Source: Isochrysis galbana
Taxonomy: Eukaryota; Haptophyta; Isochrysidales; Isochrysidaceae
Direction of reading: 5' to 3'
Assembly: GCA_018136815.1 (NCBI GenBank)
Contig: CM030938.1
Location: forward strand, 2,521,028 to 2,585,027
Length of the DNA: 64,000 nt
Both the position numbers and the translations under genes were made by a program. Under the pieces are notes generated by a model that saw only the letters and a program-made list of their open reading frames with translations, was not told where the DNA came from and did no database searches. Shown piece after piece: positions 49,822-60,180 of this stretch (position 1 is the stretch's first letter; every line of letters starts with the position of its first letter).

Positions 49822-49909
49822 CGTAGCCCGGTCACACGCAATGAGGTGCGGTAGGGCACCATCTACATTCTAGGTAGGGTATTGTGTAGACTTAAGTGAG
49901 TTCTTTTAT

Positions 49910-50058
49910 ATATGTTACCCCCCAGGAGCCAACGCCCCCCAGGAGCTCTCGGGGGCCCCCAGGAGCTATCGGGGGGAAATTTTAGAGGGTTTTTGCAGCG
50001 ACTCCACGGGGACTCAAGAGTGGCCGAGTCAACAGGCTTGATTCCCCGTTGAGTCGCT
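49910..50058. repeat. GC repeat shared with 18.35 kb, and a 21-bp inverted repeat
   Basis: ATATATGTTACCCCCCAGGA and GCCAACGCCCCCC (49910-49945) match 18349-18390. At 49998-50057, GCGACTCCACGGGGACTCAAG and CTTGATTCCCCGTTGAGTCGC form an imperfect inverted repeat around an 18-base loop. Confidence 0.65.
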
Positions 50059-50059
50059 G

Positions 50060-50370
50060 TTGGGTCGCTCTTGCAAAAGACCAAATCAGACGGCGGAGAC
50101 CCAACAGAGGGCTCCTCAACCAATCTCGCGCCGCCAGAGCGCGCTGGCCAGCGATGCCCACCCAGCCCTTCACGGCGCGAGAGCTGGAGGACTGCAGACT
50201 GGCCATGTTTCTGGCGCTGGAGGAGCGGAGAGGCAGGGCGCGCAAGAGGGCTCGCGACGGGCCGGACGCCGCCACAGATGACTTCTGGGAACTCGCCTTT
50301 ATGGCGGTGGCAGCGGAGGTGCTCATGCGGACGACGCGGCGAAGGGCGTCGGTGAACTCCCCCATGATGC
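50060..50370 (+). mobile_element. Start of a possible DNA-transposon gene, truncated
   Basis: GGGTCGCTCTTGCAAAAGACC (50060-50081) resembles a transposon terminus. It is followed by ATG 50156 and a coding-like frame with FTARELEDCRLAMFLALEER, KRARDGPDAATDDFWELAFM and AAEVLMRTTRRR. The frame is cut off at about 50360, where copia sequence on the other strand begins. PIF/Harbinger-type ORFs can start like this, but no domain motif remains to prove it. Confidence 0.35.
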
Positions 50371-51040
50371 GTCGGAATAAACTTCAATGTCCGGACGGTT
50401 GCCGTTGAATTTAATCCCCAGATGCCTAGTGTTGTGAAGGTAGGCTAGCGCGCCGAGGGCGGCGGAATGATTCGACGGACTGGGATCATGCATAAATTGA
50501 CAAAGGAAGCTCGAGACGAATGAGATGTCAGGCCTCGTGCAATTAGCAACCCAAAGTATGCATCCCATGAGGGATAAGAATGGCTTATCGCGCATGGCAG
50601 CTCGTTCCTCATCGTTGTTAGCGCCGTTCATCTTCATAAATCCCTCAACATCGGAGGAGCGAACGGGAACCGAGTAGGGTTGAGAAGACGTTGATAGAAA
50701 TTTCTACGATGCGGTTTGGATATAGTTGTCTTGATTGATGGTCATTGTTTTGTTGTCGTAGTCCCTGGTGAGGCTCATGCCGCAGAAGAGCGATGGCGGC
50801 TTAGGGGCGCTACAAGCAAAACGAGCGGTGTATTGTTGGATGAAGGAGTCGAGTTGGGTTCCGCCGCTTTTGGTTCGAGGATACCCGATGAGCAGATTGT
50901 CGACGTAGAGTCCGATCTTAATTAGAATGCCATCGAGGGTACGCTTGAAGATATTGGGCTCGGCTGGACAGCGAATGAATCCTTCGGCCCACATCGCCGT
51001 CATTCCGTCCCACCCCGACCCGTCTCTCCTCGAAGCGGAC
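50323..51040 (-). mobile_element. Ty1/copia reverse transcriptase-RNase H fragment (pseudogene)
   Basis: On the minus strand the frame reads GFIRCPAEPNIFKR, IKIGLYVDNLLIG (the copia YVDDLLI box with D changed to N) and LFCGMSLTRDYDNKTMTINQ. It is then interrupted by one in-frame TAG near 50699 and continues KFLSTSSQPYSVPV, FLSLMGCILWVANCTRPDIS, ALGALAYLHNTRHLGIKF and EVYSDASWG (RNase H). The YVDN change and the stop mean it is dead. It ends at the possible DNA-transposon start. Confidence 0.85.
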
Positions 51041-51093
51041 GCGCTCCTCGACGTCTACCTCGACGAGTGTTCCCCGCCCGGCACCAAATGAAG

Positions 51094-51786
51094 GCAAACG
51101 ACCTTGGCCAGCGAGGCGAGCGTGGGAGAGGCAGGGGGGGCCAGGGGCTGAGCCCGAGCCTCCACTGCCCCCTAAGCTGCCCTTGCTGGCCCTCTGGGAG
51201 CCCCCAAAGGACCTCTGAGAGCAGGCCATGGCGCGCCGCATGGCGACGCCCCGCAGGGAGAGAGACTGAGGAGAATGGAGAGAGGGAGAGGGGGGGATTT
51301 GCACACACCCCGATGGAGTGCGGTGAGAAACATGAAACAGGCCCCGTTTGCGTCAGCAAACGGGTAGGGGACGGCTGGCGATAGGAGGGAGAGAGAAGGG
51401 AGTGACTCAAGGTCGAGGAGAGTACCCTGAGGGTGGCGCAGGTTACTCGAGTCGCAGTCATTTATTTCTCGAGGATTGCTCACGGCGCGAGCTGGTAAGG
51501 GTCGTTCTTCTTTGGTGACGAGAGTCTCCCCCCCCCCCCCCGGTGCTTTTTCCCGGAGAGTCGTCCGACGTAGGTCGGTCCGCCTCAATGGGGTTTCCCT
51601 CATTTTAACTTGTGGGGAGTTAGAATGGGAGCCGGGGGCCTGCGATTGGGGAGATTTGAAGGGGTGCATAGGTGTATGTGTCTGTGGCATCAGCACGCCT
51701 CAAGGAGTACGGGCAGGTGCACTGAGGGCTGTCGTGTTAGTGCCGGGCTAGTGAGAGTAGTGGTACTAATGCTCAGTTAGATTATT
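51094..51786 (+). mobile_element. Family A element, 5'-truncated
   Basis: It begins in the core (GGCCAGCGAGGCGAGCGTGG) and continues through GATTTGCACACACCCCGATG, CCCCGTTTGCGTCAGCAAAC and GGTGCTTTTTCCCGGAGAG to the 3' stem-loop and GTACTAATGCTCAGTTAGAT. It lies between two copia fragments that point away from it. Confidence 0.8.
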
Positions 51787-51811
51787 ATCAAAGCAGATTA
51801 CTCTCTTCCGG

Positions 51812-52160
51812 TTGCTATCCATTGCGACAACTCAGCAACAACCGCCTCGATAAAGAATCCTCGTGTCACAGCTGGTGTCACGGCTTGTACTCGTCACTAC
51901 GAAAATTGGCTTTGTTTGGTTTGGCCGCAAGCAATTTCTGCTCGATCTTGTCTCTACTCCTTCGTGGCTGTCGACCAACAACCAAATTGCCGACATGATG
52001 ACTAAGGCTGAGACTAAGGCTCTAGAAAAAGGGAAGTTCGTTTCGTTCCGCAACAAGCAACAAGTCGCTCGGATCATTTTAGCGACTTGTCGCGCTTCCG
52101 CATGTCCCACCGGTCAACCTGCAAACTCTCTTAGAGAGTTGTCAGGCCTCATGCCGTAGT
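51812..52160 (+). mobile_element. Ty1/copia RNase H end (frameshifted)
   Basis: AIHCDNSATTASIKNPRV (51818-51880) matches the copia RNase H motif xHCDNxxAxxLxxNP. After a frameshift near 51900, NNQIADMMTKAETKALEKGK matches the usual ENIADIFTK end. A stop occurs at 52157-52159. It runs directly toward the LTR at 52313. Confidence 0.8.
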
Positions 52161-52312
52161 GGAGCCATTACGCCTTTATCGGCCTAATGAGAATCCTTCG
52201 TCGGCCTATGCGTCATCTCGCTTGAGCTCGATTCAGTCCTGACGTATGCTTGTACTTTCATTGGGAATGACGTCGGATGGGAAATAGGGATTCGCCTTTG
52301 GCGATGGGGGAG

Positions 52313-52489
52313 TGTCAGGGTTTTCTTGTTGTCCTAGTTTAATCCTAGTGCTGAGGGACTTTTCCTCATCGGCAACGGAGCCCCTCCCCCGCGATGGGGG
52401 CATGGCTCGTCCGCTGTATGTGGCTAGAGAGGCTAGGGAGGCTAGTCAACAAGACCTCTTACAAGACTACAATTTCTAACGCCCTGACA
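52313..52489 (+). repeat. Copia 3' LTR (177 bp)
   Basis: It starts TGTCAGGG and ends CCCTGACA, the TG...CA inverted ends expected of an LTR. The purine-rich GATGGGGGAG immediately upstream fits a polypurine tract, and it lies 153 bases past the RNase H stop. Related relics are at 1237 and 36335. No matching 5' LTR or primer-binding site is in the window. Confidence 0.85.
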
Positions 52490-52830
52490 CTATCTACGGC
52501 TATACTCAACTACAGTAGTAGTATGCACTATGCTAGCCGCTCACAGCTGCTCCCGCGTAGTAGCCGCGCGGGAGCGAGCGAGGGGGACGGAGTACCGCGC
52601 GCTCTCTCATCGCCAACTCTCCCCCGTCCGGCTTGTTGCTCTCTTCCTCCTCCTCCCTCTCCTTCCCTTCCTTTCTCACCCCCTCGCCCCCCCCCTCTCT
52701 TTCACCCACCTCGCCCCTTGCCTCTCTCTCTCTCTCCGCTCTCGTGCTCACAGCACTTGGCTGCGCCCGCCCCCCCCTTCCTCCCCCCCCTTTCTGCTTG
52801 GTGCACCCCTCTCAACGCCCTCGCCTGGAA
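52490..52830. other. Pyrimidine-rich leader of the large gene
   Basis: CT-rich sequence with C-runs (52690-52800) precedes the ATG at 52831. In-frame sequence upstream is open but of low complexity, so it is treated as leader or promoter. Confidence 0.5.
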
Positions 52831-55800
52831 ATGGTCGATGCGTATGCGCCCGAGCCGCTCCGCTCTATCTGCGCGCAGCTCCGGCGGGCGGACGGGGCGC
52901 TCGGCCATGCAGCGAAGGAGCTCCTCCCAGACCATACTTTCCCACATGGCAGTGGTGCCACGGCACTGATCCCTGCATTATGTGCCGTCTGCCTCCTGCT
53001 GGAGCCCACGTTCGACTACCCTGAGTCTGGCAGCGGGTGGGTTTCGTGTGCTCTTCGCGTTGCCCTCTTATTCCTTAGATCTCCGAGGCGTGATGTTGCA
53101 CATCTAGCTGCGAGCTCTACGTCATGTCCACATGGGGCCAAGGAGGCGGGCATGCATGCGTGGCTCCAAGAAGTGCGGTCTTTGGCATCGCGGCTGTTAC
53201 AGGTGCTGGTCGACCGATGCAGCCACAGGCGCGAGTCTCATGGCGGTAGTCCTTATGGCTCGACATGTCGCTCCGGGACACTAAGATACATCCTGCTGAA
53301 AGCAAACTACGACGTCGCCTGTAGCTTTGCGGCATATGCAGCTTGGACCTCTGGCGTGCAGGAGGCAGTTGAGAGTTGTGGCTCTGGCTGCATCATCAGC
53401 CGCTGGGCGTTTGCATTTGCACACCTTCGCTCTCAAATGCCTGCCTGGTACGAACAGCGCGCTCGGCCATCTCAAGAGCCGTACGGTTGCCGCCCACATC
53501 CACATGCGGCAACAGACCGACATGATTGCCGCAACGACGAGCATCATGCCCCTTCTCTTCCAGAATGGGCATTGTCGCCTGCCATTCCATGTGTTGCCCA
53601 TAAGCGCTCTATCAGCGAGTGGGAGACCGTGAACATCCTGCAGACCCTCGATGCCCAAATCGTCACGTTGTCCCGTCTGCTGATGGGAGCCGCTTCCGGG
53701 CCCTCACATCAGTGCGCCTTTGTTTCGGACGCCCCACAGATGCGATCGGACTACTCTGCTGTGGGAGCGATGCACTGGCTGACATCCCTTCTCCCGCGTG
53801 CAGCAGCGCTGGGCTGCAGTGCTCGTGAAGCAGCATCACCACCCTCAGCCGAACAGCTGCTTCTCCCATCCATGCGCACGATGCGTGGCCCTGCGTGGGC
53901 CACGGCTCTCCACATGGCTGCCATCGAGATTGCCCATTGGCGCCCGTTGGCACCAGGGCAGCATGCCTACAGAGGGAGGCAACAGCAACAATTGTTTAAG
54001 CTTCCCTCACGGGTGCCCCAGTACCATTTGGAATCGCGAGAAGATCGGCTTGGCTCCACGCCGCAAATGCCAAGCAAGGGGCTTTGGGCGCCAGTCGTTG
54101 GAGAGATGCCGCGTGCCGCCAAGAACAAGGATGCATTCGAGTGGGGAGAAGAAGGGGACATTGATTTCGAACTGACGCCGATTTCGGAGTCGGCGCAGAA
54201 ACCAACCTCTCGCTTGGGCCTTGCGGAAAAGGTGGCTGACATGGAGCAGGCTGCACAAGACGCAATCCTATGCGCCGCATGTTTTGCCCATATGACGAGC
54301 ATAGTAGCTTTGAGCGATGCCGTTGCTCGTGCTCCGGCTACATTTGGTGACCTCGCCGCGGTTTCCACACCGGAGAGGAGTAAGTCAGATATATTCTCGG
54401 GCGCGTTTGCTGCATCAGGAGTCTCACATCCTGATGAGGCTGACGGCCAACCACTGAAGCGCGAATTCCCGGGCTTGCTGACCGAAGATGGCAACAAACG
54501 CTTGCGTATCGACGGGGCGGTTTCGGGCGAGATCGAATCGCCCGTCTATCGAGCGCATGGTCGCACGATGGGTACGACATCCGCTTCGGAGGCAATGGAT
54601 GATTCTATGGAGTTGGAGGCCTGTGCCGAGCTTTTCTCTGACTCCTCAAACTTTCGGCACAGTGGCATTGATCTTTTCTACGATGTCGCCCAAACAACCG
54701 GTGGAGCTTTCTCTCAGTTTCTTGTGCACGAGGCTCGTGTGATCGCACAGCAACAGCTGGAGCGCTCTCTCGAAGCAAGCGCTGCTGGACATGCCAGCTC
54801 AGCGAGTTGCTCTCAGCCACTGAATCAGGCTGGATCGACAGGGCTGCCATCGGTAGGGGTGGATGTGTCTGGCATCCTATACCACGTTGCCGCGCACTGC
54901 GCAGTCTTCAATAGGCAAAATCAACCAACTGAGGCTGAGCGCACGGCTATCTCAGCTGCAGCAGATGGCCACGTGGATATGTCTTCGCCTGACATTACGG
55001 TTAGAGATGATAGGGTCTCAACTTCTAAGCTCGTTGTTCAAGGTGCGGACGAAGCGATTAAGCCGGCCAAAGATGAGGCGCACGGGCCGCGAGGCGTTCG
55101 CATGGGTCGTGGCAGCGAGCGAAATGTCATCATCGATGCCTCGCTTCTCCCTATTGCGGCGCTTCGATTGCGGTGTTTGCAGAAGGAGCTGGTGATGACG
55201 TGGGGTATGGAATCCAGTCTAACCGTGTGGCCGGCACGTGGCGCATGGGGTGAATATTGGAGTCGGACTATTGCTCGCTGTGACAAGGCAGCGAGCACGC
55301 ACAATGGCCATAGTGGCCATAGCCGCACCCATCCCTCGAAGAGGCTGCTCGAGGACGGCGCTCTTTTTTTCCTTGATAGCCGGTCTCCATTGTTCGCGGT
55401 GCTGCCGCCCACCGAGTCATCGCGAGCTGTTCACGCCGTGAGAACGGAACTTCAAGGATATGGCGAGACCACTTTCAGCTCAACGCGAACAGCACTCTCT
55501 CCATTCCTACAAGCTGGCGAAAAAGCAGCAACCGCAAAAGAGGTCGCACGACAGTCTCGTCTATTGTCACAGGGGTCGAGATCAGCCAGTTCACATGCCG
55601 AATGTATTGAGATTGAGCGGCGGGCCGTGGACTGTTGCAGAGCGGCAGAGGTAGCTGCTGAGTCTCTTTGTGCTAAGGCAACCTTAGTGCGGCATGCATG
55701 TGCCATGAGCTTCACATCGACGCAAAAGCTGGTCGATCTTTTGGTGGTTGGGCTCCAAGGTGGTAGCAAGCCACTTCCGCTATCGCTGCTGCTCAATCTG

Positions 55801-58800
55801 AGCGTCTACTGCCGAACGCGACTCGAATCTTATCTTGCTAGAGCAATTCAGCAAGAGCTCAACCCTAAGCGCATCCCAGTTGACGAACGTGCTGCCCATC
55901 AGCGCGGCCAACACGTCCACAGCTCGTCTCACCATACGCGGGCGCCCCTTTGCTCTCTCCTCGAATCCTACGCTCGCCTCCTTCTCACGATGCCGCAGAC
56001 GCTCGGCAAGCTAGTGCATAAGCTGAGCGAATCCGAGGGTTTGTCGTGCTCTCGACAGTGGGCGGCCCTCTTTGATCTATTGACGTACCGGCTACGATGG
56101 CTCCTGACGCGCCCCGGGTTCGAACGGCATGGATGGGGATTACTGAAGATAGCAGCAGGAGTGCTTGAGCGCACGCGTTGTCACGAGGCACACGGCGCCG
56201 CCGAGGCCCTTGTGTCCATGCTCGTGTCGACAGCCGCCTCTGGCCACTGCCTTGTTGTTGCAGTGCATCCGATCGGCATCCTCGTCAAAGCTGCGCACAG
56301 ACATGGCCAGCCACCTGAGAAGCTCGCCACCGCTCACAGGACGTGCGCCTTTCTCCAGCCAATCGCAATCGCACTCCTTTCGACTGACCGGAGGCTCAAG
56401 GCCCTACATCCGCCAGGCTGTACCGCTCGCGATAGCCTCGACCACATCGGACGGTCTGCGTCAGAGATGGCTCGCTTCTGCATTCGGGTTGCTGAAGCCA
56501 ACACCGCTGATGCAAGTGGTGATGGTTGCCTGTGGGATCTTGTCGATGGTCAAGCATCCATTAGAGCGCTCCGCGACTTCCTCTTCTCCCGGACGGATAC
56601 CCTCCCGCCTCAACAGCACCTGCCTGCCGCCGTTGGTTTGTCGCGAACGTTGGGATTGCACTGCCAGCTCACCCGTGCGCTCATCGAGGAAGTTGAGTCG
56701 CGGGTCTTCAGTGGTGCCGATGCGGAGGGTTCGCCAACATTATCTGCAGTGAGACTACTTGCTTCGACGCGCACACGACTCTCCGCGCTGCTGCATCGCA
56801 CCGACGGCGCGAGCCTCACTGGCTTTCCGCCACAACAGCTTGGTGCGGTTGCAGCTGCGGCCGTTGACTTTACTCTTCGTGATTCCGATCCAACCCATCT
56901 CGAGCGGCGCGTGAACGCGCTCGCTGAGGTCGCCCTCTTTGGCGAGGAGTCGGGATGGAGTGAGTTGTCCGGTCATGTTGGCAGCTCTACTAACACAGTA
57001 TCGCCGAGTGTCCCCTCGGTAGTATCTGCGCCACCACCCACCCGTGTAGGGTCGGACAGCGGCTTCGATATGTGCCTACTGAAACTTGAGCATGTGGTCC
57101 TCTCTCTCGCCTTTCGGTTGCCTTCTAGTCATGGGAACGCCGGAGGCAACAACCGCTCTCATGCGGACGACGAGAAGAGAAGCACTGATGCAGCACAAGC
57201 ATACACGGCATTGGTGGCTTTGGGCCAGCTCCTCCTCAGATCTCCTGCTATCGCGCGGCACTTGCGTGCCTTCCTCGAAATACCATTCCCACCACCGCCC
57301 ATCAGTATGGCCACCAAAGAAAGCACAGGAATGCGTGCCGTCAGCGGATCCATAGTTTGGCCTTGGATTCGCAACGCTGACGGCTTGGGGGCATTTTGGA
57401 TGTATGATGACGAACGCGCCGCACGCGTCGCATCCATGTATAGCCAGCCACTTGATGCCAGCGATCTCGATACTGACGGCGATAGAGGCATGGGTGATGG
57501 AGGCAACAAATCGGGCTCTAGGCGAGGGAGCGGCCATTGTTCACTCAGAGCTCGAGTATACTCCTGCGTAACCTTGAGACTGCTCCCAGCACTTGACGTC
57601 GTGCTGGAACGGCTCATCGACGTTGCTGCACCTGGGGTGAACGCCGACGACAACGCTACGAGTGCGGCCATAGGGACTGGAAATAAAGGAAATGGCCGCT
57701 TTGGTGAAGTTAACCTAGGAGAGCGTAGTGTGAACAAGCAAGCCAAGGCAGGCTGCGGCTCGAAGGATGGCAGCACCGAAAGGAAGTCTTGTGGCGTAGC
57801 GGCGGCGCTCTTGAACAATCTTTTGCGCGCGTACCGCCCGCTGTATGCTCACCATCTGAGTCGGAGCGCCCTTGTCCTTTCGCTCCTTTCGCTGATGAAA
57901 GCGCACCCGCACGAGATGCCGCCAAGCACATCGCTACGAGTGCTTGCCCTTGCATGTCCACCTGAGGCAAAGTTCTTGGCATCCGCAGCCGCCTCGCCAC
58001 CTTCAATGAGAGTCCGATCTGCTTCGATTGCGCGCAATCCTGCCGGGCAACATGCACAAGTCGAGGCGAAACCGGAAGTATCAGGTGAAGAAGTAGCCTC
58101 AGCATACTCGCATCAGGGGGCACCAAAACTCCCACCTCCGCGACGGCGCGGCGCGCTGTGGGGATGTACAGTTGCGTTCTCGCGTTACGCTGCTCCCACA
58201 TTTACGGAGGAAGAGGAGGCGATGCATCTCCTTTGGTGCGATAAGGCCGGCTGCGATGAGGACGCAGTCGATAGAAATGGTTGGGTCGAAACGGATGAAG
58301 AAACTGCTGCCGCTTTCGAGGATGCCTTCCGAAAGGCCATTCTTCGTGGAGGGTTCTCAGCCCAAAGGGCATTGGCCCCTGCGGGATGGTCGTCGGACAA
58401 GTGCCTAGTTTATGTTTATTCGTGCGAGTTGCTCCACCGCACGTTATGCCGGCTCGCTGCCGCACAAGGTGGAGCACCGGTAGGAGTGCCCGAGGTGGCC
58501 TTTGAACTCCCATCAGAAGCTCAACGGGCTCTGATGACTGCTCGCATTGAACTTGCCGCTGTACCTGTACCCGGATCGCAATTAGGAGCCGCCATCGCCG
58601 CTGCAGCAATCCGATATTCCACGTGCACGGCGGCAGGTGCCGCGGCTCGTCTGGCGGCTCAAGGACAAGGTGGTGAGGCACAAGCCGCAGGTCTTCTCGC
58701 AGGTTGGCTCGTGGCACATTCCCAACCTGCCGTACGGGCCGCGGGGCTTGCAGAGGCGACACGCGAGCTTGTTGAAGCACTCGCACCACCAGACCTTCCA

Positions 58801-59397
58801 AACATCTCAGGCGGTGAAGGAGCACAAAAAGCGGGGCATGCCCCTATGTTGACGAATAGTGAGGTTCCACGGCCGTCTGCACTAAGCAGTGGGGCGCTCT
58901 TCTTCCTGGACGGTCTATGGCGCGCCTCCTCTCCCCTTACAGCAGCCTATGATGCCAATGATCTTGTCAATACGCTGATGGCGGCGGCGAAGCGCGGGGG
59001 TGCCAACTCTGAAACTCAAGCCGGCCGTGTAGCCCCGACGAGCCCTACGGTCCCTCAGTCCTTTGCCAGCCTGGCCGCTTCAGTGAGCCCACCCATGTCT
59101 CCAAATCCTTTGTCACCACAATCGACAATGGCGAGTGTGGTGGGTCATCGGACGCGACTTGCGCTCGACTGGTCTACTATTGCCAGCGCTCCTGTGCTTC
59201 AGCGGCTAGCTGCAACCGTCGCGGCACCGTTGGCCAAAAGTGGCTCACAGTTCTCGACGAATACCTGCAAGGGCTACGCGACCGCTGCCAAGGTCGCGCA
59301 GGAAAAGTTGATCGGAACATTGGAGCAGCTGGGCAATGAGGTTCCCACCGCGTCAGCATCCCTCGAAAACCTCGTTGCGCATGTTTCATCGCTCTAA
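52831..59397 (+). CDS. Very large intronless protein of unknown function (2188 aa)
   Basis: One open frame runs 6567 bases from ATG 52831 to a stop at 59395-59397, with no frameshift. The protein is mostly Ala/Leu/Ser/Arg-rich and looks like a long helical solenoid broken by Ser/Gly/Asp-rich linkers (for example about residues 550-620 and 1545-1570). Recognisable patches are an acidic FEWGEEGDIDFEL (about residue 435), a basic NKRLRID (about 554, possible nuclear signal), CLQKELVMTWGMESSLTVWP (about 785) and HVVLSLAFRLP (about 1425). No membrane span or enzyme motif is visible. Large transcription-regulator subunits (for example Mediator MED12) were considered, but no diagnostic motif was found. 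It is intact, so it is probably functional. Upstream is a copia LTR. Confidence 0.75.
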   Translation: MVDAYAPEPLRSICAQLRRADGALGHAAKELLPDHTFPHGSGATALIPALCAVCLLLEPTFDYPESGSGWVSCALRVALLFLRSPRRDVAHLAASSTSCPHGAKEAGMHAWLQEVRSLASRLLQVLVDRCSHRRESHGGSPYGSTCRSGTLRYILLKANYDVACSFAAYAAWTSGVQEAVESCGSGCIISRWAFAFAHLRSQMPAWYEQRARPSQEPYGCRPHPHAATDRHDCRNDEHHAPSLPEWALSPAIPCVAHKRSISEWETVNILQTLDAQIVTLSRLLMGAASGPSHQCAFVSDAPQMRSDYSAVGAMHWLTSLLPRAAALGCSAREAASPPSAEQLLLPSMRTMRGPAWATALHMAAIEIAHWRPLAPGQHAYRGRQQQQLFKLPSRVPQYHLESREDRLGSTPQMPSKGLWAPVVGEMPRAAKNKDAFEWGEEGDIDFELTPISESAQKPTSRLGLAEKVADMEQAAQDAILCAACFAHMTSIVALSDAVARAPATFGDLAAVSTPERSKSDIFSGAFAASGVSHPDEADGQPLKREFPGLLTEDGNKRLRIDGAVSGEIESPVYRAHGRTMGTTSASEAMDDSMELEACAELFSDSSNFRHSGIDLFYDVAQTTGGAFSQFLVHEARVIAQQQLERSLEASAAGHASSASCSQPLNQAGSTGLPSVGVDVSGILYHVAAHCAVFNRQNQPTEAERTAISAAADGHVDMSSPDITVRDDRVSTSKLVVQGADEAIKPAKDEAHGPRGVRMGRGSERNVIIDASLLPIAALRLRCLQKELVMTWGMESSLTVWPARGAWGEYWSRTIARCDKAASTHNGHSGHSRTHPSKRLLEDGALFFLDSRSPLFAVLPPTESSRAVHAVRTELQGYGETTFSSTRTALSPFLQAGEKAATAKEVARQSRLLSQGSRSASSHAECIEIERRAVDCCRAAEVAAESLCAKATLVRHACAMSFTSTQKLVDLLVVGLQGGSKPLPLSLLLNLSVYCRTRLESYLARAIQQELNPKRIPVDERAAHQRGQHVHSSSHHTRAPLCSLLESYARLLLTMPQTLGKLVHKLSESEGLSCSRQWAALFDLLTYRLRWLLTRPGFERHGWGLLKIAAGVLERTRCHEAHGAAEALVSMLVSTAASGHCLVVAVHPIGILVKAAHRHGQPPEKLATAHRTCAFLQPIAIALLSTDRRLKALHPPGCTARDSLDHIGRSASEMARFCIRVAEANTADASGDGCLWDLVDGQASIRALRDFLFSRTDTLPPQQHLPAAVGLSRTLGLHCQLTRALIEEVESRVFSGADAEGSPTLSAVRLLASTRTRLSALLHRTDGASLTGFPPQQLGAVAAAAVDFTLRDSDPTHLERRVNALAEVALFGEESGWSELSGHVGSSTNTVSPSVPSVVSAPPPTRVGSDSGFDMCLLKLEHVVLSLAFRLPSSHGNAGGNNRSHADDEKRSTDAAQAYTALVALGQLLLRSPAIARHLRAFLEIPFPPPPISMATKESTGMRAVSGSIVWPWIRNADGLGAFWMYDDERAARVASMYSQPLDASDLDTDGDRGMGDGGNKSGSRRGSGHCSLRARVYSCVTLRLLPALDVVLERLIDVAAPGVNADDNATSAAIGTGNKGNGRFGEVNLGERSVNKQAKAGCGSKDGSTERKSCGVAAALLNNLLRAYRPLYAHHLSRSALVLSLLSLMKAHPHEMPPSTSLRVLALACPPEAKFLASAAASPPSMRVRSASIARNPAGQHAQVEAKPEVSGEEVASAYSHQGAPKLPPPRRRGALWGCTVAFSRYAAPTFTEEEEAMHLLWCDKAGCDEDAVDRNGWVETDEETAAAFEDAFRKAILRGGFSAQRALAPAGWSSDKCLVYVYSCELLHRTLCRLAAAQGGAPVGVPEVAFELPSEAQRALMTARIELAAVPVPGSQLGAAIAAAAIRYSTCTAAGAAARLAAQGQGGEAQAAGLLAGWLVAHSQPAVRAAGLAEATRELVEALAPPDLPNISGGEGAQKAGHAPMLTNSEVPRPSALSSGALFFLDGLWRASSPLTAAYDANDLVNTLMAAAKRGGANSETQAGRVAPTSPTVPQSFASLAASVSPPMSPNPLSPQSTMASVVGHRTRLALDWSTIASAPVLQRLAATVAAPLAKSGSQFSTNTCKGYATAAKVAQEKLIGTLEQLGNEVPTASASLENLVAHVSSL

Positions 59398-59399
59398 TG

Positions 59400-60180
59400 A
59401 GAGCTTTGGGAGAGACATGTTCTTTGCTCTCGGTCAAGCGCTCAGCGCATCCAAGTGCGTGACCCAGCCTAGGCCTGCCTCCTATGGTGGGCGAGAGGTA
59501 AGATTCATTCATTGTGTCAAGATCCCTGCAACGACACAGATGCCACGCGCGAGAGTGGTCGGTCCAATGTGGCGTCTGCGAGGGATGGCTCTTGTCTTAG
59601 AAGCCCGTTCCGCCGCTCTGCTCTATTATGGCCTACCGATTGCCAACACATGCGCAACGAGTTCCCATTGTATGCGCCCGTGTTCACGTCGTTTGCGGTG
59701 TTGCCCACGCCCCATTCCCATGATAAGTGTTGTGCCCATGGTACTTTCTCATGCTGGTTGGCATGAGTAGCTTCGTGTGCCAGCGCGCTCTCCTTACGCG
59801 CCATCTAAGCCTCGTGGGGTCACGAATAGGTTCTTCGCTCCTTGCTCGACTCCCAAGAACCCACTTTTGCTGTCTGTGCGATGAGGACGCCAAGATTCAA
59901 GGCACTTGCACTTTTATAGGTGCCTTAGGAAGCTCTTCTCCCCTATCCCTACTAGCACGTTGCAGTCGCCACAAGCTCGTAGCGGCTCTCACGATCACAA
60001 GAATTGCAAATTGAACTTTTTGCAATATTCTCAACTCAACTTACTTTTTAGTTGGTTGCCATGGAGAGCGCCGCCGACCCCCTCCTCTCTCCTCTCCTTC
60101 GGGCTTCCCCCGCGACATCGGGGCAGTGGCGCTGAGGTGGGCCTTCGGCCGAAACGGACCTTCGGGGGATCCCGGCGGGG
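59400..60180. other. Intergenic 3' of the large gene
   Basis: Frames are short and none is convincing. GGCGCTGAGGTGGGCCTTCG at 60129 begins GC-rich flank leading to the family A copy. No gene. Confidence 0.45.

Noticed and set aside
52831-59397. Assignment of the large protein to Mediator MED12
   Set aside because: Size and helical character fit, but none of the conserved MED12 segments could be recognised.
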